Assembly: GCA_945873105.1 (NCBI GenBank)
Contig: CAMCBW010000022.1
Coordinates: forward strand, 1 to 64,000
DNA: 64,000 nt
Source of the DNA: Tangfeifania diversioriginum
GTDB taxonomy: Bacteria; Bacteroidota; Bacteroidia; Bacteroidales; Prolixibacteraceae
Reading direction: 5' to 3'
The position numbers and the translations under genes are program-made. The notes beneath the pieces were generated by a model. It worked only from the letters and a program-made list of their open reading frames with translations. It was not told the DNA's origin and did no database searches. This document shows, one piece after another, positions 34,603-43,567 of the stretch (the first letter of the stretch is position 1; every line of letters begins with the position of its first letter).

Positions 34603-36495
34603 ATGAACCGTTTGCTTTTTATCCTCCTGCTTTCATTTGTTGCCGGTATCACCATCGCTCAGAAAAAGGTCGCTCCGGTCCCAGCCAAATCGGCCATCAT
34701 TGATCTGCTGAGCAACTGTACTGTTAGTAGCATGGAAGGCCACATTGCCCACAAATGCGATCTGGCCTACGACCACCGTATCCTGGCACAGAACGTGGAC
34801 AAACTGGTCTCCCCCTTCCGCAACCGTACGGAAACCTCCTGCTGGCAGTCCGAATTCTGGGGGAAATGGTTCACCTCAGCGGTTTTGGCCTATCGCTACC
34901 ATCCAACCACGGAGCTGAAGCTCAAACTGGACAGTGCAGTTGCCGGTTTGATTGCCACCCAGACGCCGGATGGATACATCGGCAACTATGCCGCCGACAA
35001 GCACCTGCAATCCTGGGATATCTGGGGGCGCAAATATTGCATGCTTGGACTCCTTGCCTGGTACGATGTCACAAAAGATAAGAAATGCCTTCAAGCAACC
35101 CGCCTGGTAGCTGACCATCTGATCAAGGAGCTGACCGACAGAAAGGAGAAGATTGTCCTGCAAGGCAACCACAAAGGCATGGCTGCCTCCTCGGTATTGG
35201 AACCCATCTGCTTGCTTTACAACTATACCAATGAGCAGCGCTACCTGGATTTTGCGCTGGAGATCGTCCGACAATGGGAAACCCCGGAGGGTCCCCAACT
35301 AATTTCTAAGGCAAATGTCAATGTAGGGGAGCGCTTCCTGCCCAAACCATCCCCCCAGACCTGGTACAGCAAGAACCAGGGACAGAAAGCCTACGAGATG
35401 ATGTCGTGCTACGAAGGTTTGCTTGAACTTTACCGGATTACCTGCAAAAAAGAGTACCTGGTAGCCGTGGAGACCACCTGGCAAAATATCCTGGATACTG
35501 AAATCAACATCGTTGGTTCAGGGGCAAGTACCGAGACCTGGTTTGGAGGGAAGAAATTGCAGACAAGGCCCATCGCCCATTACCAGGAGACCTGTGTCAC
35601 CGCCACCTGGATCAAACTTTCACACCAATTGTTCCGCTTGACAGGAGCCGTAAAATATGCGGATGCCATTGAGAACTCCTATTACAATGCCTTGATTGGC
35701 TCGATGACCGCCGATGGCAGCGACTGGTCCAAATACACCCCCGTCAACGGGGAGCGCATGCATGGCAGCGAACAGTGCGGAATGGGCCTGAATTGCTGTA
35801 CCGCCAGCGGACCGAGGGCACTCTTTCTACTTCCGAATACCATCGTGATGAGTGAACTTTCAGGGGTACGGGTGAATTATTTCATACCCGGAAATTATCT
35901 CCTGAACTCTCCCCGCAAACAATCCATGGAGGTATCGCAGTCGGGCGATTACCCCGTCTCCGGGAAAACAACCATCCGTTTGAAAATCCAAAAACCGGAG
36001 CAGTTTGAGCTGAAGATCAGGATCCCCGAATGGAGCCTGAAAAATTCTGTGAAGGTGGATGGGCAAGAGGTGCCAAATGTTCAAAGAGGGGAATACCTGA
36101 CCGTAAACAGGCTTTGGAAAGATTCGGACGAAGTGACGCTCGAGCTTGACATGCGGACCAGGATCCAAAAATTGGACGACTCCGGCGATTTTCTGGCCCT
36201 GGTGAGGGGACCGCTGGTGTTGGCAAGGGATGCCCGTCTGGGTGGATCCAGCGTAGATGAAAGTATCACTCCTATTGCCAACAAGGAGGGCTATCTCGAT
36301 CTCCAGGTCGAACCCTCCCCGGGTGATTTCTGGGTCAAAGGCAGGGCCCGGTTCCAGCTGGAATCCTATACCGAGAAGGGGGCTGATCCGGTGGAGCTGA
36401 ATTTGTGCGACTATGCTTCCGCCGGGCTAACCTACACCCCTGAATCCAGGTTCAGGATATGGTTCCAGCAACGGTACGATCCAAGGAAGAATTAG
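34603..36495 (+). CDS. Secreted GH127-family glycosidase (beta-L-arabinofuranosidase-like)
   Basis: A 630-residue exported (alpha/alpha)6-barrel protein of the DUF1680/GH127 group. The signal peptide covers about 1-20 (TIAQ). Zinc-thiolate residues known from the family's beta-L-arabinofuranosidases are conserved: E329 and C331 in YQETC, and C398-C399 in GLNCC, one of which should be the cysteine nucleophile. The C-terminal part is a beta-sandwich (about 420-625). Removal of L-arabinofuranose or a related sugar is inferred; related families GH142 and GH146 look alike by eye. A GH2 enzyme gene follows on the same strand, suggesting joint action on an arabinose- and galactose-containing glycan. 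Confidence 0.85.
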   Translation: MNRLLFILLLSFVAGITIAQKKVAPVPAKSAIIDLLSNCTVSSMEGHIAHKCDLAYDHRILAQNVDKLVSPFRNRTETSCWQSEFWGKWFTSAVLAYRYHPTTELKLKLDSAVAGLIATQTPDGYIGNYAADKHLQSWDIWGRKYCMLGLLAWYDVTKDKKCLQATRLVADHLIKELTDRKEKIVLQGNHKGMAASSVLEPICLLYNYTNEQRYLDFALEIVRQWETPEGPQLISKANVNVGERFLPKPSPQTWYSKNQGQKAYEMMSCYEGLLELYRITCKKEYLVAVETTWQNILDTEINIVGSGASTETWFGGKKLQTRPIAHYQETCVTATWIKLSHQLFRLTGAVKYADAIENSYYNALIGSMTADGSDWSKYTPVNGERMHGSEQCGMGLNCCTASGPRALFLLPNTIVMSELSGVRVNYFIPGNYLLNSPRKQSMEVSQSGDYPVSGKTTIRLKIQKPEQFELKIRIPEWSLKNSVKVDGQEVPNVQRGEYLTVNRLWKDSDEVTLELDMRTRIQKLDDSGDFLALVRGPLVLARDARLGGSSVDESITPIANKEGYLDLQVEPSPGDFWVKGRARFQLESYTEKGADPVELNLCDYASAGLTYTPESRFRIWFQQRYDPRKN

Positions 36496-36505
36496 CCGGA
36501 TAGTT

Positions 36506-36579
36506 CATTTCGTCCTGTTCGGGACGAGACAATCACTATTTGTCGATTTTCTACCCACCTAAAATACCTGGAGGGATTA
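36506..36579. repeat. Half-copy of the composite palindromic element
   Basis: CATTT precedes the near-palindrome CGTCCTGTTCGGGACG (36511-36526). About 20 bases on comes TTTTCTACCCAC (36547-36558) and then a CCTGGAGGGATT tail. Sequence and order match the right half of the element at 18304-18424, but the left GTGGGTAGAAA arm is absent. It lies between the GH127 and GH2 genes. Confidence 0.65.
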
Positions 36580-36668
36580 AAAAAAAATTAAATTTAAACA
36601 GTCTCTCAATCTATTAAAAGAATTTTTAATGGTTGAAACTGATTTCTAAGAAAGCAAATCATTGTTGT

Positions 36669-39600
36669 ATGCGAAAAAAGAACCTGTTATTCGGATTATC
36701 ATTGGCTGGCTATTTGTGCTTCCAGGGAAGTACGTTTGTTATGGCCCAGCAATCCACCTTTTTGGACAATCCCTACAAATACCTGGAGGATGTCAGCATC
36801 TACGAACTGAACCAGCAGGAGGGTCACACCGTTTGCATCCCTGCCGCCACCACTGAGGAGGCCTTGAAATTCCAGCGGTTGAAATCCGGCAATGCATTGG
36901 TACTAAATGGCCAGTGGAAATTCCATTTTGCCAACACCCCCGAAGGCACCCCCAAAGAGTTCTACAAAACCAATTTCGACGACAAGGGATGGTCCGACAT
37001 CAAAGTCCCCTCCAACTGGGAAATGCAGGGCTTTGGCGATCCGATGTTCCGGAATGTCTCCCAGCCATTTCGCGCCGATCCACCCTTCGTGCCCCGCGAA
37101 TACAACCCAACCGGCTCCTACCGCAAGAGCTTTACCCTGCCGGCCGGTTGGAAAGGGAAACAGATCTTCCTGCGGATGGAGAAGACAGCCTCTGCCTCGT
37201 TTGTCTGGATCAACGGGAAAGAGCTGGGATACAACGAAGGGGCCCAGGAGCCTGCGGAATACGATATTACCAAATTTGTAAAACCAGGCACAAATACGCT
37301 GGCGGTCAATGTCTACAAATTTTCGGATGGTGTATTCCTGGAGTGCCAGGACTACTGGCGACTGGCCGGAATCTTCGACGATGTCTGGCTCTATGCCACG
37401 CCCGAGGTGCATCTTTCAGACTGGTACGCGGTTACCGAGCTGGATGAAAAATATGTCGACGCCACACTAAAGTTGCAAACGACTGTGAGCAATTTTGCCA
37501 AAGTGCTCAAAACTGGGTACAAAGTTCGCGCCTCCCTGTTGGATGCCGGGAACAACCTGGTTACAAGCTTCTCGTCGGATGCTTTTCAGGTGGGAAAGGA
37601 GAACAAACAGGTGATGAATCTCTCTGCTCCGGTCAAGGATCCGAAAAAGTGGACAGCCGAAACACCCAACCTCTATCATCTCACCTTGGAACTGGTCAAC
37701 GGAGAGGGCAAAACGGAAGAGGTGGTAGCCGGACGAATCGGCTTCAAGGAGACAGAGATCCGCCACCAGGTCTTCTACCTCAACGGGAAGGCCATCAAAC
37801 TGAATGCCATTAACAGCCACATGCAGCATCCTGACCTGGGACACGCCATGGACGAAGCTACCATCCGAAAGGATTTTGAGATCCTGAAACATTTCGGCAT
37901 CAATTGTGTGCGTACCTCCCACTACCCGCCTGTGGCAAGATACCTCGAACTGGCCGATGAATACGGGCTCTACATCATCGATGAAACCGGGGATGAATCG
38001 CATGCCACCGAATATGTCTCGGCCAATGTTGCCTGGGAAGCCATGTACCGCGAACGGGTGCGGAAAATGGTACTGCGCGACAGGAACCACCCATCGATAC
38101 TATTCTGGAGTGCCGGGAACGAAAGTGGGGAAGGGGCCAACATCTGTGCGGTCATCGACGAAGGAAGAAAACTGGATCCTTCCAGATCCTGGATGTATGG
38201 CGGTAACGCCTTTGCCCACCGTTGCGAGGAGATTATCGGGCCACGCTATCCAACTCCCTTTGAGCTTAAAACAGAGGTGGGGATGGTACCCGAAAATGTT
38301 GATCCGCGACCCTCCTTCATGGACGAATACCTCTCGGTTGCCGGGAATGGCGGCGGAGCATTGGATGATTACTGGGAGGTGATCTACAACTACCCCCGGA
38401 TCATGGGCGGAGCCATCTGGGATTTTGTCAGTCCGGGACTGCGCGAACCCATCCGCCAACTTACGGATGATTCTGGTAATAAGGTTCCGGCACACCTGAT
38501 GGGACGGGCCAAAATCGTGGAGGGGCACCAGGGCAAAGGGCTCGACCTGAACGGCCACGACCAGTGGGTCGAAGTCTACCAGGATAAAAAACTGGAGCTC
38601 GCAGGTGATGAATTGACCCTTTCGATGTGGGTATTTCCCCGCTCCCTGATGGGCAAGGGTGGCACCCTGCTGACCAAGGGGAATTACCAGTTTGGCGTGA
38701 AGCAAATCGGGACGGATTCGCTGGAGTTTTACCTCTATACTTCTAAGAAGGAGCAATTGCGTGCGGCACTGCCCAAGGATTGGCTGCAAAAATGGCACCA
38801 CCTGGCCGCTTTTTACAACGGAAAGAGCATGAGTTTGTTCCTCGACAAGGAAAAACTGGCCGAAAAGAAGGTAAATGGAAATTTAAAAAATTTCCCTTAT
38901 CCGATGAATGTAGGCAGGAATGCTGAACTGGACGGTCAGGAGACCAAAAACTACCTCTGCGATGCGGTCATCGACCAGGTGGGGGTATTTGCCAAATCCA
39001 TGGAGGTGAACGACCTGTACAGCCCCAAAGAGGAGTTGAAGAGAGATGCAGCAATTTGGCTCGATTTTGAACAGGAACAAAAGGGCGGTGAATTCTTCAG
39101 TTACGGAATAGGCGCCCGCACCTATGGGAGCATCTGGCCCGACCGTATTGCCGAACCGGAGATGTGGCAGATGAAGCGTTCGGCCCGGCCGGTCGAGGTG
39201 AAATGGAGCAACACGGAAAAGCTGGAGGTTGCGGTGCTGAACCGCCATTTCTTCACCAGCCTGAAGGCCTACGACGCCAAATGGAACCTGGAAGAGGATG
39301 GCCTCTCAATTGCCTCGGGTAAATTTCTGGTCCAGGCAGACCCGCAGTTGGTTGAAAAGTTGGTGCTTCCTATCGGGAAGCCGGTGTTGAAGGCCGGATC
39401 CACCTACCTGGTCACCCTCAGTTTCCATTTGAAAGAGGCAAAGAAATGGGCTCCCAAAGGTTTTGAGATTGCCTGGGATCAGCTCGAAATGCCCTGGAAG
39501 GTTCCTGTCGCTCCGGTACAGGCAGTGAATGAGGGGGCACCTTTGAAGGTGACGAAAGGTGAGGCGGATCTTACCGTTTCAGGTTCCAATTTTGCCTACA

Positions 39601-40454
39601 CCTTCAGCCAAAAGGATGGAGGACTTCAATCCATGCAATACAAGGGGAAAGAGCTCGTTCAGCAAGGACCAAGACTGAATGTTTGGCGGGCGCCACTGGC
39701 CAACGAACAGGACGACTGGACCACCTATTCGGTGAATGTTATTCCAAAACCGGAAGGTTACGGGAATCAAATTTCTACCGCCTGGTATGCGCTGGGCTTG
39801 AACAAAATGAAGTATATTCTTGAAACTGTCGACCACCGGGAGGCTGATAGAAAGGTAGCTATTCACGTTCACGAGGTGGTACTTTTCGGCAATTCAGACA
39901 AAGCCGGGTTCGACAATGACATGGTTTATACCGTTTCGCAGGATGGAACCATTCAAATCGACCAGACCATCAACCCCAGCGGGAAGATGCCTGTCTGGCT
40001 GCCCCGCATCGGGACAGCATGGATCCTGAACAAGGAGCTACAGCAGGTAGAATGGCTGGGCCGCGGTCCGCAGGAGAACTACCCCGACCGCAAGACCGGT
40101 TATCGGGTTGGCCGCTACAAGTCGACAGTGGAAGAGATGTTTGTCCCCTACCTGTTGCCCGAAGATTGCGGATTGCGGACCGACAACCATTGGGTGAGGC
40201 TACAAGACAGTGAGGGTAACGGATTGGAATTTTCTGCGCAGCAGCCTTTCAATTTCAATTGCTACAACTACACCACAGAGAACCTGTCCAAATCGAAGTA
40301 CACCTATCAGCTCTCCAAATCGGAGGGTATCACCTTCAATTTCGATTACCAGACCACCGGTGTCGGTTGCACTGCCCGGTCAGTATTCAACAAATACCAG
40401 ACGATCCCACAGTTTGTTAAGTTTACCAGCTTTGTGAAGCCAATAAATAAATGA
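36669..40454 (+). CDS. Secreted GH2 beta-galactosidase-like enzyme with LamG insertion
   Basis: A 1261-residue exported GH2 enzyme. The ATG at 36669 gives a clean signal peptide (MRKKNLLFGLSL...VMAQ) and is preferred to a TTG upstream. Sugar-binding and sandwich domains (about 30-365) precede a TIM barrel (from about 370) with acid/base E485 in AGNESGEG and nucleophile E553 in MDEYLSVAGN. A concanavalin/LamG-like domain (about 618-783, including LTLSMWVFP and LQKWHHLAAFYNGK) is inserted before the barrel's closing segment (YGSIWPDRIAEPEM). A Bgal small-chain domain closes the protein. Specificity is probably beta-galactoside; the insert may bind polymer. Confidence 0.88.
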   Translation: MRKKNLLFGLSLAGYLCFQGSTFVMAQQSTFLDNPYKYLEDVSIYELNQQEGHTVCIPAATTEEALKFQRLKSGNALVLNGQWKFHFANTPEGTPKEFYKTNFDDKGWSDIKVPSNWEMQGFGDPMFRNVSQPFRADPPFVPREYNPTGSYRKSFTLPAGWKGKQIFLRMEKTASASFVWINGKELGYNEGAQEPAEYDITKFVKPGTNTLAVNVYKFSDGVFLECQDYWRLAGIFDDVWLYATPEVHLSDWYAVTELDEKYVDATLKLQTTVSNFAKVLKTGYKVRASLLDAGNNLVTSFSSDAFQVGKENKQVMNLSAPVKDPKKWTAETPNLYHLTLELVNGEGKTEEVVAGRIGFKETEIRHQVFYLNGKAIKLNAINSHMQHPDLGHAMDEATIRKDFEILKHFGINCVRTSHYPPVARYLELADEYGLYIIDETGDESHATEYVSANVAWEAMYRERVRKMVLRDRNHPSILFWSAGNESGEGANICAVIDEGRKLDPSRSWMYGGNAFAHRCEEIIGPRYPTPFELKTEVGMVPENVDPRPSFMDEYLSVAGNGGGALDDYWEVIYNYPRIMGGAIWDFVSPGLREPIRQLTDDSGNKVPAHLMGRAKIVEGHQGKGLDLNGHDQWVEVYQDKKLELAGDELTLSMWVFPRSLMGKGGTLLTKGNYQFGVKQIGTDSLEFYLYTSKKEQLRAALPKDWLQKWHHLAAFYNGKSMSLFLDKEKLAEKKVNGNLKNFPYPMNVGRNAELDGQETKNYLCDAVIDQVGVFAKSMEVNDLYSPKEELKRDAAIWLDFEQEQKGGEFFSYGIGARTYGSIWPDRIAEPEMWQMKRSARPVEVKWSNTEKLEVAVLNRHFFTSLKAYDAKWNLEEDGLSIASGKFLVQADPQLVEKLVLPIGKPVLKAGSTYLVTLSFHLKEAKKWAPKGFEIAWDQLEMPWKVPVAPVQAVNEGAPLKVTKGEADLTVSGSNFAYTFSQKDGGLQSMQYKGKELVQQGPRLNVWRAPLANEQDDWTTYSVNVIPKPEGYGNQISTAWYALGLNKMKYILETVDHREADRKVAIHVHEVVLFGNSDKAGFDNDMVYTVSQDGTIQIDQTINPSGKMPVWLPRIGTAWILNKELQQVEWLGRGPQENYPDRKTGYRVGRYKSTVEEMFVPYLLPEDCGLRTDNHWVRLQDSEGNGLEFSAQQPFNFNCYNYTTENLSKSKYTYQLSKSEGITFNFDYQTTGVGCTARSVFNKYQTIPQFVKFTSFVKPINK

Positions 40455-40536
40455 TATTAGACATTGTATGGTTTAAGAAATATTCTGTCCCTACGGGCAA
40501 TGTCAATAAGTTAAGCATTTTTGAGTGTGAAATTTT

Positions 40537-40637
40537 TTCACGCAGAGAGCCGCAAAGAAGCCGCAAAGATCCGCAGAGATTGCCATCTCAGGTTTCCTTT
40601 GCGGCTCTTTGCGTTTTCTTTGCGCCCTCTGCGTGAA
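40537..40637. repeat. CGCAAAG-type long hairpin, copy 2
   Basis: TTCACGCAGAGAGCCGCAAAG (from 40537) pairs with CTTTGCGCCCTCTGCGTGAA (ending 40637). Internal CCGCAAAG and CTTTGCGG words extend the stem. It lies exactly between the convergent GH2 and octaheme cytochrome genes, where one long hairpin could terminate transcription from both sides. Copy 1 is at 11869-11973. Confidence 0.65.
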
Positions 40638-40679
40638 CCCTTCAAGCTTATAGCCAAACTCTAGAATAATTCAGTGTAT

Positions 40680-42989
40680 CTATCGCTGATTACTGAAATT
40701 CCTGTACATCTCCTGCACCTGCGGTTCATTGGGATACCATTTGACCAGCTGTTCAATATAGAGCCTGGCCTTATCCATGTTTTTCTGGTTGATGTGGAAG
40801 ACAAACAGGGCATACAACAGATCAAAGTTGCCGGCATCCAGCTGTAGTCCCCTGACAAAAGTGGTTGAAGCCTTTTCGTTGCTGCCAACCATCTGGTAAA
40901 GCAACCCAAGGTTGTAAAAGAGCCTGGGATTATTTCCCGGTAGGGTTACCGCCTTTTCAAGCAGACCGATGGCTTCGGGGTATTTTTTCTGCTCGCTGTA
41001 CAACAGGGCCAGGTAATAGTAGCCGTCGGTGGTTTCGGGATGTTTGGCCACGATATCCTTGTAAATGGCCGCCGCAAGATCTGTCTTTCCCTGTTGGTAA
41101 TAGATCATCGCCAGGTTGGTCTTGGCTGGATAGAAGAGGTTGTCAATCTCCAGGGCCGATTTGTAGAACGCTTCCGCCTTGGGCAGGTTGTTCAGTTTGG
41201 CATAATAGTTCCCAAGGTTGTAACTCCCGGAAGGGAAATCAGCCATGTTCTCCTGCGCTTTTTTGGATTCGTCCAATGCTTTGACAAATGCCTCGTATTG
41301 AATGGGGTTAAAAGCGCTCTTGCGGTAGGTAGAAAGCCGGTTTCCTGCCTCCATCCTTACCAGTTTGACCGGATCGTTGACCAATGGAACCAAGGTATTG
41401 AACAATCCTGCTGAATCGGAAGCCATGTAATTCTGCACGGCAGCATAGCGTAGCAACGGATCCGGGTCATTCAGCGCCCTTTTGACTGCCTCGGTGGCCT
41501 TCGGACTGCGGTAGGCCGACAGGTAACCGATCGCGGTAGCCCGGATGATTTCGGGATAGAGGTTGCTGTTGATCATCTTCAGCAATCCTAAATCTGCACC
41601 TGCTTTTCCGTTCAGGGCATCGTAAAGTACCGTGCCGTAATGGGGTTTTCTCCGCTCTCCATACCATTTGTTGACCCACTGGAGCGCCCATTCATCGGTT
41701 TTGTCGTCGTGGCAATTGGTACAGGCATTGGGTGTTCCCAGTTTCACCGACAGGTCGGGACGCGGAATGCGCATGCTGTGGTCGTAACGCTTGTCGACCC
41801 CCATGTAATATTTGTGCGGCATGTGGCAATCGCGGCAGAGGGCGCCATCACCCGGACCGAGCCGCTCTCCGCGCTTGTTGACGAAGGAGGTACCTGATTC
41901 ACCCTTTAATTTGTGCATGTGGTGAATGGGGGTGTCGTATTCCGTGTCGCGGTGGCATTGGTTACAGAGGGCATTCCCTTCAAATTTCCGCTTCAGGCTG
42001 TGGGGATCGTGGCAATCGCCACAACGTACCTCTTTCATGTACATCTTGCTCTGGGTGAAGGAGCCATATTCGTAATCTTCGTCCAGGAACTGTCCGTCGA
42101 CATGGTAGATCGGGGTGGTGGGCAACTGGGGGTTGGAATTGTCAAGGAATCCACTGTTGTGGTAATCAAAGTCTCCCAGCGAACCCCTGCGGGCATGGCA
42201 ACGGGCACAATCCTCCACGTATTTCCGGGAGGTGATCTTGCTGGTTTGAATGGTGAGTCCGGCATTGACATCCTGTGGCCTGCCCATTTCGGGCAATTTG
42301 GCCCAGTCGTTGTGCAGGGAGCCTGGCCCGTGGCAGGCTTCGCAATTGACGTTGATGTCGCTCCAGGTGGTGTTGTAGGTTTTTTTCTCCAGGTCGTAAT
42401 TCTTCTGAAGGTTGGTCGAATGGCACTCGGCGCACATGCTGTTCCAGTTTTGGGCCTGGTTGGTCCAGTAGAGCCAGTTGTCGGGCTGCAGATCCTCGGG
42501 TTTGTAGACCATGCCTGCCATGTGGAACCATTTTTTTTCGACGGTGTTCCAGGCAATGGGCAGGCACTGGTATTTGCCATTTTCAAATGGGATCAGGTAT
42601 TGCTGCAATGGCCGGATGCCGAAGGTATGGGTCACCTGAAGCTCCTGTTGGACACCCCCAACACCTTCCGTAAAGACAAAAAACTTACCATCCCGCTTGT
42701 AAAATTTGGAAGTTTTACCGTTAACCGTGAAAGTCGCGTTGTTGAAGTTTCCCACTACCGACGAATCGGAGGCGATGGCCATGGCCCGGTCGTGGTCGGA
42801 TCCTTTCCAGAGTCGGTACTCTTTCTGGTGGCATTCGATGCAAGTCGTTCCGCCTGCAAAAGTGGCTACACTCCTTGGTACCGGTCCGTTGGTGCGGTTG
42901 AGCAGCAGGGAGAGTGGCAGCGAAAGTACAATCACCACGGTGGCAACCAGTCCGGTATTTTTCCAGGTTTGATGGTTCATGGGATTCAT
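40680..42989 (-). CDS. Membrane-anchored octaheme cytochrome c with HEAT/TPR tail
   Basis: A 769-residue electron-transfer protein. An N-terminal membrane helix (about 12-32) without a lipobox anchors it to the inner membrane facing the periplasm. Eight CxxCH heme c sites are visible: CIECH (C50), CAECH, CEACH, CARCH, CGDCH, CNQCH, CRDCH and CTNCH, all within about the first 430 residues. HEAT-like repeats (about 470-560) and a TPR array (about 570-765) follow. It overlaps the Rieske gene by ATGA (42986-42989), so it is probably the electron-accepting subunit of the cytochrome b/Rieske complex in this operon. Confidence 0.92.
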   Translation of the reverse strand: MNPMNHQTWKNTGLVATVVIVLSLPLSLLLNRTNGPVPRSVATFAGGTTCIECHQKEYRLWKGSDHDRAMAIASDSSVVGNFNNATFTVNGKTSKFYKRDGKFFVFTEGVGGVQQELQVTHTFGIRPLQQYLIPFENGKYQCLPIAWNTVEKKWFHMAGMVYKPEDLQPDNWLYWTNQAQNWNSMCAECHSTNLQKNYDLEKKTYNTTWSDINVNCEACHGPGSLHNDWAKLPEMGRPQDVNAGLTIQTSKITSRKYVEDCARCHARRGSLGDFDYHNSGFLDNSNPQLPTTPIYHVDGQFLDEDYEYGSFTQSKMYMKEVRCGDCHDPHSLKRKFEGNALCNQCHRDTEYDTPIHHMHKLKGESGTSFVNKRGERLGPGDGALCRDCHMPHKYYMGVDKRYDHSMRIPRPDLSVKLGTPNACTNCHDDKTDEWALQWVNKWYGERRKPHYGTVLYDALNGKAGADLGLLKMINSNLYPEIIRATAIGYLSAYRSPKATEAVKRALNDPDPLLRYAAVQNYMASDSAGLFNTLVPLVNDPVKLVRMEAGNRLSTYRKSAFNPIQYEAFVKALDESKKAQENMADFPSGSYNLGNYYAKLNNLPKAEAFYKSALEIDNLFYPAKTNLAMIYYQQGKTDLAAAIYKDIVAKHPETTDGYYYLALLYSEQKKYPEAIGLLEKAVTLPGNNPRLFYNLGLLYQMVGSNEKASTTFVRGLQLDAGNFDLLYALFVFHINQKNMDKARLYIEQLVKWYPNEPQVQEMYRNFSNQR

Positions 42990-43516
42990 ACGTATTTAAG
43001 TTGGTCTTTCCGGAAGCTGTTCCGTTCCTTCAGGGTACCGATATCTACTTTGACAATGCCGTTTTCGATGAGCACCGGGTAATGGTCCAGTGCCCTGGAA
43101 GCGGGTGGATTCAATACCTCCCCGTTGATGGCAAAGGAGGAGGCATGGCAAGGACAGATAAAGCGCTTGTGTTGCTCTTCCCAGGCGATGGAGCAACCCA
43201 GGTGTGTACAGCGCAGTGACAATGCGATAAATCCTCCATCTTGCTGCCTGGCCAGGTAAAACCTGCCCCCCATGAAGCCAGTTACGCTGCCGGGTGCAAA
43301 GGATTCTGCCGGACCTGCCTCAAGCAGCTGCTTGGGGACCTCCGCGTTCTTCTCTTTCCCCGAGAAGAGGTAAAGGGAGACCATGCCAGTCAATTCAACT
43401 CCGGCGAGCAGGCCCAAACCCTTCCAGGTTTTGTCGAGGAAGTCGCGGCGGTTGAGCGGGCCTTTTGGTTTTACCGCCTCTTTTACCGGGTTTTTTTTGA
43501 CGATTTTCTTACTCAT
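42986..43516 (-). CDS. Rieske [2Fe-2S] protein of a bc-type complex
   Basis: A 176-residue quinol-oxidising Rieske protein. A twin-arginine-like stretch (NRRDFLDKTWKG) precedes the membrane helix (about 34-52). Cluster motifs are CTHLGC (with the two disulfide/cluster cysteines) and CPCHASSF. It should shuttle electrons from quinol bound to cytochrome b to the octaheme cytochrome whose gene it overlaps by four bases. It is 51 bases downstream of the cytochrome b gene. Confidence 0.95.
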   Translation of the reverse strand: MSKKIVKKNPVKEAVKPKGPLNRRDFLDKTWKGLGLLAGVELTGMVSLYLFSGKEKNAEVPKQLLEAGPAESFAPGSVTGFMGGRFYLARQQDGGFIALSLRCTHLGCSIAWEEQHKRFICPCHASSFAINGEVLNPPASRALDHYPVLIENGIVKVDIGTLKERNSFRKDQLKYV

Positions 43517-43567
43517 GCTACTAGCGAAGATATTTTTTTTCCTGCCTTCGCAGGATTGTTATTCCAT

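Noticed and set aside
41913-43082. 389-codon plus-strand open frame
   Set aside because: It lies antisense to the octaheme cytochrome, which has eight CxxCH motifs and a clear operon context. The plus-strand product has no recognisable domain.
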